The position numbers were made by a program, and so were the translations under genes. From the NCBI RefSeq assembly GCF_030815975.1, contig NZ_JAUSXL010000002.1, positions 248,001 through 312,000 of the forward strand: DNA of 64,000 bases, in the 5' to 3' direction. The stretch is from Variovorax paradoxus. Lineage in GTDB: Bacteria; Pseudomonadota; Gammaproteobacteria; Burkholderiales; Burkholderiaceae_C. Shown in pieces: positions 1-7,235 of this stretch (position 1 is the stretch's first letter; every line of letters starts with the position of its first letter). Under the pieces are notes generated by a model. That model saw only the letters and a list, made by a program, of their open reading frames with translations, made no database searches and had not been told where the DNA came from.

Positions 1-62
1 GCGGGCGCGGGCAAGGCGGCCAACAATGAACCGGCCAGGAAAATGAGAGAAGCAGTCTTCAT
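1..62 (-). CDS. N-terminus of a secreted protein (partial, runs off the window)
   Basis: Reading leftwards from an ATG at 62-60, the first 20 residues (MKTASLIFLAGSLLAALPAP) look like a signal peptide: a Lys near the start, a hydrophobic core and small residues at the end. The rest lies outside the window. In related Burkholderiales a small DUF4124-type periplasmic protein often lies between glnA and the ntrBC genes, which would fit this position, but no domain is visible here. The identity is therefore inference and only the signal peptide is seen. Confidence 0.45.
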   Translation of the reverse strand, partial: MKTASLIFLAGSLLAALPAP

Positions 63-138
63 GAGAATCGGTGATGGCGCGACAAAGGCGCATTTTCCTG
101 CAATTCGACTTCACTGGTGACAAGATGTTCCGCGCCAG

Positions 139-171
139 CAAAAAAGGACGGCCGAGGCCGTCCTTTTGTCT
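139..171 (-). terminator. Rho-independent terminator of glnA
   Basis: A GC-rich inverted repeat (AAAGGACGGCC, short loop, GGCCGTCCTTT) is followed, read on the minus strand, by a run of T. It lies about 25 bases past the glnA stop codon and before the next minus-strand gene. It should end the glnA transcript and uncouple it from the downstream gene. Confidence 0.85.
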
Positions 172-195
172 TGAATCCCCGTCAGGGGCTCGCAA

Positions 196-1611
196 TCAGA
201 GTGAATAGTACATGTCGAACTCGACCGGATGGGTCGCCATGCGGAAGCGCGTGACTTCCTGCATCTTCAGTTCGATGTAGGCATCGATGTAGGCATCGGT
301 GAACACGCCGCCCTTGGTCAGGAACGCACGGTCCTTGTCGAGGTAGTCGAGCGCCTGGTCGAGGCTGTGGCAGACGGTCGGGATCAGCGCGTCTTCTTCC
401 GGCGGCAGATGGTACAGGTCCTTGCTGGCGGCTTCGCCCGGGTGGATCTTGTTTTCCACGCCGTCGAGACCCGCCATCAGCAGCGCAGCGAAGCCGAGGT
501 ACGGGTTCATCAGCGGATCGGGGAAGCGCGCTTCGACGCGGCGGCCCTTCGGGTTGGCCACGAACGGAATGCGGATCGAGGCCGAGCGGTTCTTGGCCGA
601 GTAGGCCAGCTTCACCGGGGCTTCGAAGCCGGGCACCAGGCGCTTGTAGCTGTTGGTGCCGGGGTTCGTGATGGCGTTCAGGGCACGGGCGTGCTTGATG
701 ATGCCGCCGATGTAGTGCAGCGCGAACTCCGACAGGCCCGCATAGCCGTCGCCGGCGAACAGGTTCTTGCCGTCCTTCCAGACCGACTGGTGCACGTGCA
801 TGCCCGAGCCGTTGTCGCCGACGATGGGCTTGGGCATGAAGGTGGCGGTCTTGCCGTAGGCGTGGGCCACGTTGTGGATCACGTACTTCTGCAGCTGGAT
901 CCAGTCGGCGCGCTGAACCAGCGTGCTGAACTTGGTGCCCAGTTCCATCTGGCCGGCGTTGGCCACTTCATGGTGATGCACTTCGACCGGGATGCCGAGC
1001 GATTCGAGCACCAGGCACATTTCCGAGCGCATGTCCTGGAAGCTGTCGACCGGGGGAACCGGGAAATAGCCGCCCTTGACCGCGGGACGGTGGCCGGTGT
1101 TGCCGTGCTCGTATTCCTTGTCGGTGTTCCACGAGGCTTCTTCGGAGTCGATCTTGACGAAGCAGCCCGACATGTCGTTCTTCCAGCGGACGCCGTCGAA
1201 CACGAAGAATTCGGGTTCCGGACCGAAGAAGGCGGTGTCGCCCAGGCCCGAGGCCTTCATGTAGGCCTCTGCGCGCTTGGCGAGCGAACGCGGGTCGCGC
1301 TCGTAGGCCTTGCCGTCGGCGGGGTCGATCACGTCGCAGGTCAGGATCAGCGTCGTTTCTTCGAAGAAGGGGTCGATGTTGGCGGTGCTCGGGTCGGGCA
1401 TGAGCTGCATGTCCGAGGCCTCGATTCCCTTCCAGCCAGCGATGGACGAGCCGTCGAAAGCGTGTCCCGAAGTGAATTTGTCTTCATCGAATGCCGAAAC
1501 AGGCACGGTCACGTGCTGCTCTTTGCCACGGGTGTCGGTGAAGCGGAAGTCGATGAACTTGACCTCGTTTTCCTTGACGAGCTTGAGTACATCGGCGACG
1601 GTCTTTGCCAT
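196..1611 (-). CDS. glnA: Type I glutamine synthetase
   Basis: Makes glutamine from glutamate, ammonia and ATP and is the main ammonium-assimilating enzyme in the cytoplasm. The 471-aa length matches the GSI-beta family. Family signatures are present: DGSSIAGW near residue 53, the ATP/metal motif [16 protein letters not shown] near 261-276, and the adenylylation loop [10 protein letters not shown] with Tyr400, the residue expected to be modified by GlnE. The reading frame stays open 34 codons further upstream, but ATG 1611 has a good AGGAG ribosome site and begins the conserved [10 protein letters not shown] sequence. It stands as its own transcription unit with a sigma-54 promoter and two NtrC-like sites upstream and a terminator downstream, so it is likely controlled by nitrogen supply. 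Confidence 0.98.
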   Translation of the reverse strand: MAKTVADVLKLVKENEVKFIDFRFTDTRGKEQHVTVPVSAFDEDKFTSGHAFDGSSIAGWKGIEASDMQLMPDPSTANIDPFFEETTLILTCDVIDPADGKAYERDPRSLAKRAEAYMKASGLGDTAFFGPEPEFFVFDGVRWKNDMSGCFVKIDSEEASWNTDKEYEHGNTGHRPAVKGGYFPVPPVDSFQDMRSEMCLVLESLGIPVEVHHHEVANAGQMELGTKFSTLVQRADWIQLQKYVIHNVAHAYGKTATFMPKPIVGDNGSGMHVHQSVWKDGKNLFAGDGYAGLSEFALHYIGGIIKHARALNAITNPGTNSYKRLVPGFEAPVKLAYSAKNRSASIRIPFVANPKGRRVEARFPDPLMNPYLGFAALLMAGLDGVENKIHPGEAASKDLYHLPPEEDALIPTVCHSLDQALDYLDKDRAFLTKGGVFTDAYIDAYIELKMQEVTRFRMATHPVEFDMYYSL

Positions 1612-1658
1612 CAGTTTCTCCTGAGTTGGATGGTGGTTAGGAATACAGGGACAGAGGA

Positions 1659-1674
1659 TGCAGTTTCTATGCCA
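1659..1674 (-). promoter_or_regulatory. Sigma-54 promoter of glnA
   Basis: The minus strand reads TGGCATAGAAACTGCA. It has the -24 GG and -12 GC dinucleotides at exactly the sigma-54 spacing and matches TGGCAC-N5-TTGC closely. Transcription would start near 1648, leaving a leader of about 37 bases before the glnA ATG. Confidence 0.82.
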
Positions 1675-1734
1675 TTGTCGCCGCTCGCGCGGAGGCTTCG
1701 ATGGCTGCCGCAAACACCAAAAAAAGGCGAATAT

Positions 1735-1777
1735 TCACCGAATTGGTGCAATAAGAACTATCGCACCAATTCCGGGC
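1735..1777 (-). promoter_or_regulatory. Two NtrC-type enhancer sites upstream of glnA
   Basis: Two sequences resembling the NtrC site GCAC-N7-GTGC lie at 1735-1749 (minus strand GCACCAATTCGGTGA) and 1763-1777 (minus strand GCCCGGAATTGGTGC). Their centres are 28 bases apart and lie about 80-110 bases upstream of the sigma-54 promoter, the usual enhancer arrangement. The outer site overlaps the 3' end of the neighbouring gene. The same bases also form an AATTGGTGC...GCACCAATT inverted repeat. Confidence 0.7.
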
Positions 1778-2558
1778 CAAGCCTCGCATCATAGGCGTGC
1801 AGGCCCTCGATCAGCTGAGCGTAGGCGGCATCCAGGCGAACGGGATCGCCTTTCACCCCAAGTTCGATGTGGCGGCCGTATTCGGGATGATCGACGCTCG
1901 GCAGGCTGAACACCTTGATGCCGGCGTGCGCCGTCTCGATCGCAAGCATCAGCGGCGTGAGCGTTGCCTCCATGGCGCCGAAGACGATGACCGACTTCTC
2001 GGCCGACTGGCCGCTGGTGAACAGGTCCGCATAGCGGCTGTCGAGCACCGATTCGATCATGGGCCAGGCCATCACCGGAAAGCCCGGCACGAAATGGACA
2101 TGCTCGACGCTGAAGCCCGGAATCTTGTTGTACGGATTGCGGATGATGGAGGCGCCCCTGGGGAACACGCCCATGTTGAGGCGGTGGACGTTGTCGGGCC
2201 GGTCGGGTTCGTAGGCAATGCCCTGCTCCATCGCGGTGTCCTGCATGCGCTCGCGGATCAGCAGCTCGGCCTCCGGATGCAGTTCCAGCGGCACGCCCAG
2301 CGCCTGCGCGGCGCATTGCCGCGTGTGGTCGTCCGGCGTGGCGCCGATGCCGCCGGTCGAAAAGACGATGTCGCCCGAGCCGAAGGCGCGGCCGAGCGCG
2401 GCGGTGATGCGCGCGGGCTCGTCGCCCACGTATTCGGCCCAGCCGAGCTGCAGGCCGCGCGCGGCGAGCAGTTCGATGACCTTGGGCATGTGCTTGTCGG
2501 CACGCTTGCCGGAAAGGATTTCGTCGCCGACGACGATCAGGCCGAATGCGCGGGTCAT
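1758..2558 (-). CDS. MoCF-domain protein (competence/damage-inducible CinA N-terminal type)
   Basis: 266-aa cytoplasmic protein with a molybdopterin-binding/MoCF fold. It begins TRAFGLIVVGDEILSGKR and carries the STGGIGATPDDHT motif near residue 70-82, both typical of CinA N-terminal and MoaB/MogA-like domains. The C-terminal amidohydrolase domain of full CinA is absent, so nicotinamide-nucleotide deamidase activity is not expected. Related single-domain proteins are annotated as competence/damage-inducible protein A or molybdopterin-binding protein, and their reaction is not established. The chosen ATG overlaps the stop codon of the upstream membrane-protein gene (ATGA), implying translational coupling. 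A longer frame exists but runs through that neighbour. Confidence 0.88.
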   Translation of the reverse strand: MTRAFGLIVVGDEILSGKRADKHMPKVIELLAARGLQLGWAEYVGDEPARITAALGRAFGSGDIVFSTGGIGATPDDHTRQCAAQALGVPLELHPEAELLIRERMQDTAMEQGIAYEPDRPDNVHRLNMGVFPRGASIIRNPYNKIPGFSVEHVHFVPGFPVMAWPMIESVLDSRYADLFTSGQSAEKSVIVFGAMEATLTPLMLAIETAHAGIKVFSLPSVDHPEYGRHIELGVKGDPVRLDAAYAQLIEGLHAYDARLGPELVR

Positions 2559-3439
2559 GGGGATTTCCATTGGGAGAGAAGGGCCCGGTCGGCCTCGGTC
2601 GCGGGTGCGCCGTCGGATGGGCCGGAAGAAGCGGCCGCGGCGCCGCGCTGCGCACGCAGCTGCGCCAGGGCGTCGAGGCAGTAGTGGCCGAACCAGAGCG
2701 CCGAAAATGCAAACACCAGCGTGTAGATCCAGATCGCGAGCGGCACCAGCACGAAGAAGGCAGCGGCAAACAGCAGGCCGGAGGCCCAGACGATGCTGGG
2801 CGCCGCGCCCAGGTAGCCGCACAGCACGCCGATGCACAAGAGCGGCAGCCGGTGCGCGCGCAGGAGCGCGGCCCGCTCTTCGGGGCTCGCGTGCTCGGCC
2901 AGCGCGTCGAAGCTCATCACCCGGTAGGTGAGCCAGCCCCAGATCAGCGGCGGCAGGATCAGCACCAGCGGCGGAATGAGCCAGAGCGGCATCGAGACCA
3001 CGAGCGCGACCAGCGCAAGCAGGGTCAGGCCGAGCGAGCGCGCCACGCTGCCGAAGAAGGACGCGCCCTTCTTGCGTTCGAGCGCGGGAAAGCGGCGGTG
3101 CGCCACCAGCGCCGTGAGCGGGGGCGCCATGAGGCCGGCCACGATCAGCAGCGAAGCCACCACGATCAGCGGCGTGGCGGCAAACACCACCACCAGCGGC
3201 GCCAGCACGGCCGTGACATCGCCCGAGAAGAGCCGCCCGATCCAGCCCCAGAAGCTCGACAGCAGGGGCCAGGCATCGAGCGCCTCGCGGGTCCACGCGA
3301 CCGTCGCGTCCCAGTAGAAATAGCCGAAGCCTGCGGCCAGCAGCACCATCAGGCCCAGCGGCAGCAGCGACAGCACGATCACGCGCGGCAGCATGCAATA
3401 GGCGACCGCGCGCCAGAAAGAGTCGAGAAGCAGGCGCAT
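2555..3439 (-). CDS. EI24-domain integral membrane protein
   Basis: 294-aa protein with about five to six hydrophobic segments (for example residues 22-50, 80-125, 145-185 and 215-260). It matches the EI24/CysZ-like family of inner-membrane proteins. CysZ members carry sulfate, but this gene is not beside cys genes and the assignment to any substrate would be a guess. The hydrophilic C-terminal tail is rich in Ala, Ser and Gly. ATG 3439 begins MRLLLDSFWRAV, the usual N-terminus for the family; the upstream extension is proline-rich and unlikely. It is coupled by ATGA to the MoCF gene. Confidence 0.85.
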   Translation of the reverse strand: MRLLLDSFWRAVAYCMLPRVIVLSLLPLGLMVLLAAGFGYFYWDATVAWTREALDAWPLLSSFWGWIGRLFSGDVTAVLAPLVVVFAATPLIVVASLLIVAGLMAPPLTALVAHRRFPALERKKGASFFGSVARSLGLTLLALVALVVSMPLWLIPPLVLILPPLIWGWLTYRVMSFDALAEHASPEERAALLRAHRLPLLCIGVLCGYLGAAPSIVWASGLLFAAAFFVLVPLAIWIYTLVFAFSALWFGHYCLDALAQLRAQRGAAAASSGPSDGAPATEADRALLSQWKSP

Positions 3440-3483
3440 TGGGTGCGAAGGATAACCGGCTCGGACAGGCTCGGGACCGGCGC

Positions 3484-4458
3484 TCAGCCGCGGCCGACCA
3501 TCCGCTTCAGCCCGAGCCACTGCTGCGCCCAGAAGCCATGTCCGTAGTCGCGCAGCCGGCCGTCCGCGCCGGGCTCAACCTGGTCGCGAATGCCGGTGGG
3601 GTCATAGCGCAGCTCGAAATTCGAAGTACGAAAGAGCATGTCCCACCACGGCAGCAGGACGCCGAAGTTGCACCCGCCCAGCGTGTAGGCGCCGCGCGAT
3701 TCATGGCCCAGCCCGATGCTGTGGTGCAGCCTGTGGAAGCGCGGACTGATCCACAGCCGCTCGCCAAGGGCGCCGAAACCGAGCTTCAGGTTGGCGTGCT
3801 GCAGGCTCTCGCTGAGCTGCGTGAAGGCCACGAACGCAATGAATTGCCCCGGCGCCACGCCGATCAGCTGCGCGACGATGACGATCAGGGTGTCATGCAC
3901 GATGTCGTCGAGCAGGTGGTTGCGATCATCGCTCCACATCGTCATCTGGCGCTGCGAATGGTGCAGCGAATGCAGGCCCCACCACCACCTGAACTGGTGC
4001 TGGCCGCGATGGATCCAGTAGCCGACGAAGTCGAGCACCACGAGATAGATCGCAAACGCCACCCACGGCACGTCGGTGACGCCGGGCCAGGCTTCATCGA
4101 GATGGAAAGTGCCCCAGCCCGCGGTGCGCACAAACCCGATGGCCTCGTCGAAGAACGGCTCGAGCGTGAAGAACATGGCCAGCCGGAACAGGCCGAGCCG
4201 ATGGATCAGCGTGTAGAGCACGTCGATGCGGATCGCGCGGCGGTCGGTGACCGGTTCGACGGCTCGCCAGCGCTGCAGCGGCCCGATGACCGCGAGCAGC
4301 ACCACGACCTGGATCAGCCCAACCAGCAGCCAGCCGGTGGCGTCGAAGGCGTCTTCCGTCCAGCCGCCGAGGCCCACCGCATACACCAGCGGCTGGATCA
4401 GCGTCTCGAAGAACCAGCCCTGCAATGCGGAAAAGGTATCCGTCAACCAGTCGATCAC
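3484..4458 (-). CDS. Sterol desaturase / fatty acid hydroxylase family protein
   Basis: 324-aa membrane protein with the three histidine clusters of the di-iron hydroxylase superfamily: HRGQH (150-154), HSLHH (163-167) and HRLHH (242-246). These should bind the two irons that activate oxygen to hydroxylate or desaturate a lipid substrate at the membrane. Hydrophobic segments lie before and around the clusters. The actual substrate cannot be read from the sequence. It is preceded by the deacetylase-like gene with a gap of only 10 bases, so they are probably co-transcribed. Confidence 0.93.
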   Translation of the reverse strand: MIDWLTDTFSALQGWFFETLIQPLVYAVGLGGWTEDAFDATGWLLVGLIQVVVLLAVIGPLQRWRAVEPVTDRRAIRIDVLYTLIHRLGLFRLAMFFTLEPFFDEAIGFVRTAGWGTFHLDEAWPGVTDVPWVAFAIYLVVLDFVGYWIHRGQHQFRWWWGLHSLHHSQRQMTMWSDDRNHLLDDIVHDTLIVIVAQLIGVAPGQFIAFVAFTQLSESLQHANLKLGFGALGERLWISPRFHRLHHSIGLGHESRGAYTLGGCNFGVLLPWWDMLFRTSNFELRYDPTGIRDQVEPGADGRLRDYGHGFWAQQWLGLKRMVGRG

Positions 4459-4468
4459 GGCGACAACC

Positions 4469-5278
4469 TCAGGGGTGAGATGCGATCCAGGCGCGGTATT
4501 GCGGATGCTGGCGCAGCGTCTCGAAGCAGAAGCCCTTGGCCTTCAGGCCGGTGATCAGCGGTTCGAGGTTGGCCGGCGCCCACGGATCCTTGCGCGACCA
4601 GATGCCCAGGTGCGCGAGCAGGATGTCGCCGGAGCGGATGGCTTCCAGCGCCTGCGCCAGCAGCTTGTCATTGCTGAACTTCTCGCTCGGCAGCTCGTCT
4701 CCCAGGAAGCCGGCCGGCGACCAGCCCACGTGCTCGAAGCCGCATGCCTTGGCCGCCGCCAGCAGCCGGGGCGAGGTCTTGCCGCCTGGCGCGCGGTACA
4801 GCGGCAGCGGCTTCTTGCCGGTGATGAGGGCCAGCCGTTCGGAGGCCTTGCTGATGTTGGCGCAGTATTCGGCCGCGCTCCAGGTGAACTCTCGTCCCGC
4901 CAATGCACCTGCCGTGGGCTTGATGCGGAAGTTCGGCGCCACCCCCTTGAGGTCGCCGCGCCAGTAGGCATGGTCGTAGGTGTGCGAGGCGAACTCGTTG
5001 CCTTCGGCCGCCCTCGCCTTCCACCACGGCGCCCAGTGGCTGTCGAGGCTGTCGCCGTCGGTCTGGGTGCGCTCGGCGGCGGCAAAGAAGGTGACGCGGA
5101 CGTTCTGGCGCTTGAGCACCTCGGCCACCAGCGGGGCAACGCCCATGTGGCCAGTGTCGAAGGTCAGGTAGACCGGCTTGTCGCAGGAGGCGCCCTGCTG
5201 CGCCCAGGCAGCCGGCATCGCCGCGATGGCCATTGCCAGCGCGGTGGCCCGGCCGATGCGGCTAGAGGCGCTTGGCAT
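4469..5278 (-). CDS. Secreted polysaccharide deacetylase-like (NodB fold) protein
   Basis: 269-aa protein with a signal peptide ending near AWA-QQ (about residue 27), so it acts in the periplasm or outside. NodB motifs are present: YLTFDTGH (motif 1), SHTYDH (motif 2) and RAPGG (motif 3). Motif 1 normally reads TFDDG, and the second Asp, a metal ligand in studied enzymes, is Thr here. The metal site may therefore be altered or the protein inactive. The start codon overlaps the end of the beta-propeller gene by 17 bases, implying an operon. The substrate is unknown. Confidence 0.88.
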   Translation of the reverse strand: MPSASSRIGRATALAMAIAAMPAAWAQQGASCDKPVYLTFDTGHMGVAPLVAEVLKRQNVRVTFFAAAERTQTDGDSLDSHWAPWWKARAAEGNEFASHTYDHAYWRGDLKGVAPNFRIKPTAGALAGREFTWSAAEYCANISKASERLALITGKKPLPLYRAPGGKTSPRLLAAAKACGFEHVGWSPAGFLGDELPSEKFSNDKLLAQALEAIRSGDILLAHLGIWSRKDPWAPANLEPLITGLKAKGFCFETLRQHPQYRAWIASHP

Positions 5279-6266
5279 GGTCCAGCGTCCAGACGCCGTG
5301 CGGCGAGCGGCCGACGTTGACCTGGCGCACGAGCTTGTTGTTCACCAGATCGACCACGCTGAGCTTCTTGGCCCAGCGGGAGGTGACATACAGCGTCTTG
5401 CCGTCGGCCGATACGTCCATGCAGTCGGGCCCGCCCGGCACCGGGTAGACGGCGCCGACTTTCAGCGTCGCCAGGTCGATCCGGCTGATGGTGTTGGCCA
5501 CCCGGTTGCTCACGAACACGCTCTTGCCGTCGCCAGCCGAGCGGAAGGCATGGGCGCCCTTGCCGGTCGGAATCTTGCCGACCAGCTTCGGCTCGGCGCC
5601 GGCCACGTCGAACACCTGCACGCCGTCGCTGCCGGTCAGGCCCACGAGCAGGGTCTTGTCGTTGTGGATGCCGAAGATGTCGGCCGGCATGGCGCCGGTG
5701 GCGATGCGCCAACGGATGGTCTGCGTGGGCAGGTCGATGGCGATCAGCTCATCGCTGTCCTGCATCGTCACGTAGGCGATGGTGCTGGTGTTGTCGATCC
5801 AGATGTGGCTGGGCGTTTTGCCCGACGCGATGCGCTTGGCGAGCTTCAGGTCCTTGCCGTCCCAGCGGTAGATGTCGACGTGGTTGAGGCGATTGCCCGC
5901 GGTGACGAACCACTTCATGTCGCGCGAGAACTGCAGCTGGTACGGATCGATGATGCCGTAGACCACGCGCTGCACTTCGGCCGTTTGCGGGTTGAGGAAA
6001 GTCAGCGAATCGCCCGCCGAATTGGCCACGATGACCGACCTTTCGTCGGGCGTCATGTAGATGTGGTGCGGTTCCTTGCCGGTGGCGATGCGCTGCTTTT
6101 CGGTCCAGTCGACCGGGCTGACCACGCTGACGCTGGCGTCCAGCGAGTTGAGCACGAAGATCGGCGGGGCTTCGGGAGCCGCAGCGGCGGCTTGTGCCAC
6201 CCAAACCGCCAGGGATGAAATCAGGAAGGCCGGAAAGCGGCCATTCAGTCGGGCAAGAAAGCGCAA
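5262..6266 (-). CDS. Secreted YncE-type beta-propeller repeat protein
   Basis: 334-aa protein with a signal peptide (hydrophobic run followed by AQAAAAAPEA) and repeated blades of the form GKxPxxIxxxxDxxxxYVT, as in YncE/YVTN seven-bladed propellers. Such proteins sit in the periplasm and act as scaffolds or binding proteins; no catalytic residues are seen. The frame has no good ATG before the signal peptide. TTG at 6266 (encoding MRFLARLNGRF) with GGAA upstream is the best start. It is first in an apparent operon with the deacetylase-like and hydroxylase genes. Confidence 0.85.
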   Translation of the reverse strand: MRFLARLNGRFPAFLISSLAVWVAQAAAAAPEAPPIFVLNSLDASVSVVSPVDWTEKQRIATGKEPHHIYMTPDERSVIVANSAGDSLTFLNPQTAEVQRVVYGIIDPYQLQFSRDMKWFVTAGNRLNHVDIYRWDGKDLKLAKRIASGKTPSHIWIDNTSTIAYVTMQDSDELIAIDLPTQTIRWRIATGAMPADIFGIHNDKTLLVGLTGSDGVQVFDVAGAEPKLVGKIPTGKGAHAFRSAGDGKSVFVSNRVANTISRIDLATLKVGAVYPVPGGPDCMDVSADGKTLYVTSRWAKKLSVVDLVNNKLVRQVNVGRSPHGVWTLDHAKRL

Positions 6267-6346
6267 GGGAAGGTTCCGAGAGAGAGCTGGGAATCTTAAC
6301 GGCCGCACCTTAGGTCTGGCTGACCGGGAAGACGCGCTGTCTCCCC

Positions 6347-7096
6347 TTATTTCGGCGGTTTCTGAGGCTTGGCCGGTGCCCGCAGCGCCGCGACCTGCTC
6401 GGCCGTGAGCCAGCGCCATTGGCCGGCCGCAAGATCGCCCGGCAGCGCCAGTTCGCCGATGCGGGAGCGGTGCAGGCCCTCGACCCGGTTGCCGACCGCC
6501 GCCAGCATGCGCTTGACCTGGTGGTACTTGCCCTCGGTCAGCGTCAGCCGCAGGTGCAGCGGGCTGTCCGACTCGCAGGCGGCCGCACGCACCGGCTTCG
6601 GATCGTCGTCGAGCACCACGCCGGCCATCAGCTTGTCGATCTGGGCCGCGTCCACCGGGTGCTTGGCCGTGACCTCGTAGACCTTGGGCACATGGTGCTT
6701 GGGCGAGCCCATCTTGTGGATGAACTGGCCGTCGTCCGTCAGCAGCAGCAGCCCCGTGGTGTCCTGGTCGAGCCGGCCAATGGCCTGCACACCCTGCACC
6801 GCGCCCTTGTTGGGCCGAAGCCGAAGCGGCGACGGCAGCAGCGTGTAGATGCTGGGGTAGGTCGAGGGCTTCTGCGAACACTCGGTGCCCGCGGGCTTGT
6901 GCAGCATCAGGTAGGCCTTCTCGTGGTAGGCCCACTCGGTGCCCTGGACCGTGAAAAGCAGGCCCTTGGGGTCGAGGTCGGCAAAGGGGTCGGTCACGGC
7001 CGCGCCGGCAATGCTCACGTGGCCTTGCTGGATCAGCCCCGCGCACACGCGGCGGGTGCCGAAGCCCTGGGTATAGAGGATGTCTTGAAAGTGCAT
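6347..7096 (-). CDS. rsuA: RsuA-type 16S rRNA pseudouridine synthase
   Basis: 249-aa RNA-modifying enzyme. It has an S4-like N-terminal region (TQGFGTRRVCAGLIQQGHVSI) and the RsuA/RluB/E/F catalytic motif GRLDQDTTGLLLLTDDG with the catalytic Asp, followed by GKYHQVKRML. By similarity it should convert a uridine of 16S rRNA (U516 in E. coli) to pseudouridine. Assignment to RsuA rather than RluE or RluF is probable, not certain. ATG 7096 directly abuts an interspersed repeat that supplies the GGGGG upstream of the start; a GTG eight codons earlier lies inside the repeat. Confidence 0.87.
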   Translation of the reverse strand: MHFQDILYTQGFGTRRVCAGLIQQGHVSIAGAAVTDPFADLDPKGLLFTVQGTEWAYHEKAYLMLHKPAGTECSQKPSTYPSIYTLLPSPLRLRPNKGAVQGVQAIGRLDQDTTGLLLLTDDGQFIHKMGSPKHHVPKVYEVTAKHPVDAAQIDKLMAGVVLDDDPKPVRAAACESDSPLHLRLTLTEGKYHQVKRMLAAVGNRVEGLHRSRIGELALPGDLAAGQWRWLTAEQVAALRAPAKPQKPPK

Positions 7097-7192
7097 GGCT
7101 CGCCCCCAGGCTTCGCGCACTTCGTGTCGCTACGCCCACCCCCTACCGGGGGCAACACCGGTGGCCCGGCAAAGCCGGTTCCACGGTGTTCC
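7097..7192 (-). repeat. Interspersed intergenic repeat, copy 1
   Basis: A roughly 95-bp sequence that recurs almost unchanged at 44972-45066 in opposite orientation, with a shorter relative at 58983-59060. It contains nested dyads: a long stem ending in AACACCGTGGAACCGGC with a small loop, then CCCCC...GGGGG, then CGCACTTCGTG. It lies between the ggt stop and the rsuA start and abuts the rsuA ATG. Confidence 0.85.
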
Positions 7193-7235
7193 GCGCATGC
7201 GAAAAAAGGCTGAGCCAGGGTTTTGGGATTGGAAT

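Noticed and set aside
229..1794. 521-codon plus-strand open frame across glnA
   Set aside because: It is antisense to the whole of glnA and its translation is Arg/Val/Gly-rich without family motifs; a typical shadow in GC-rich DNA.
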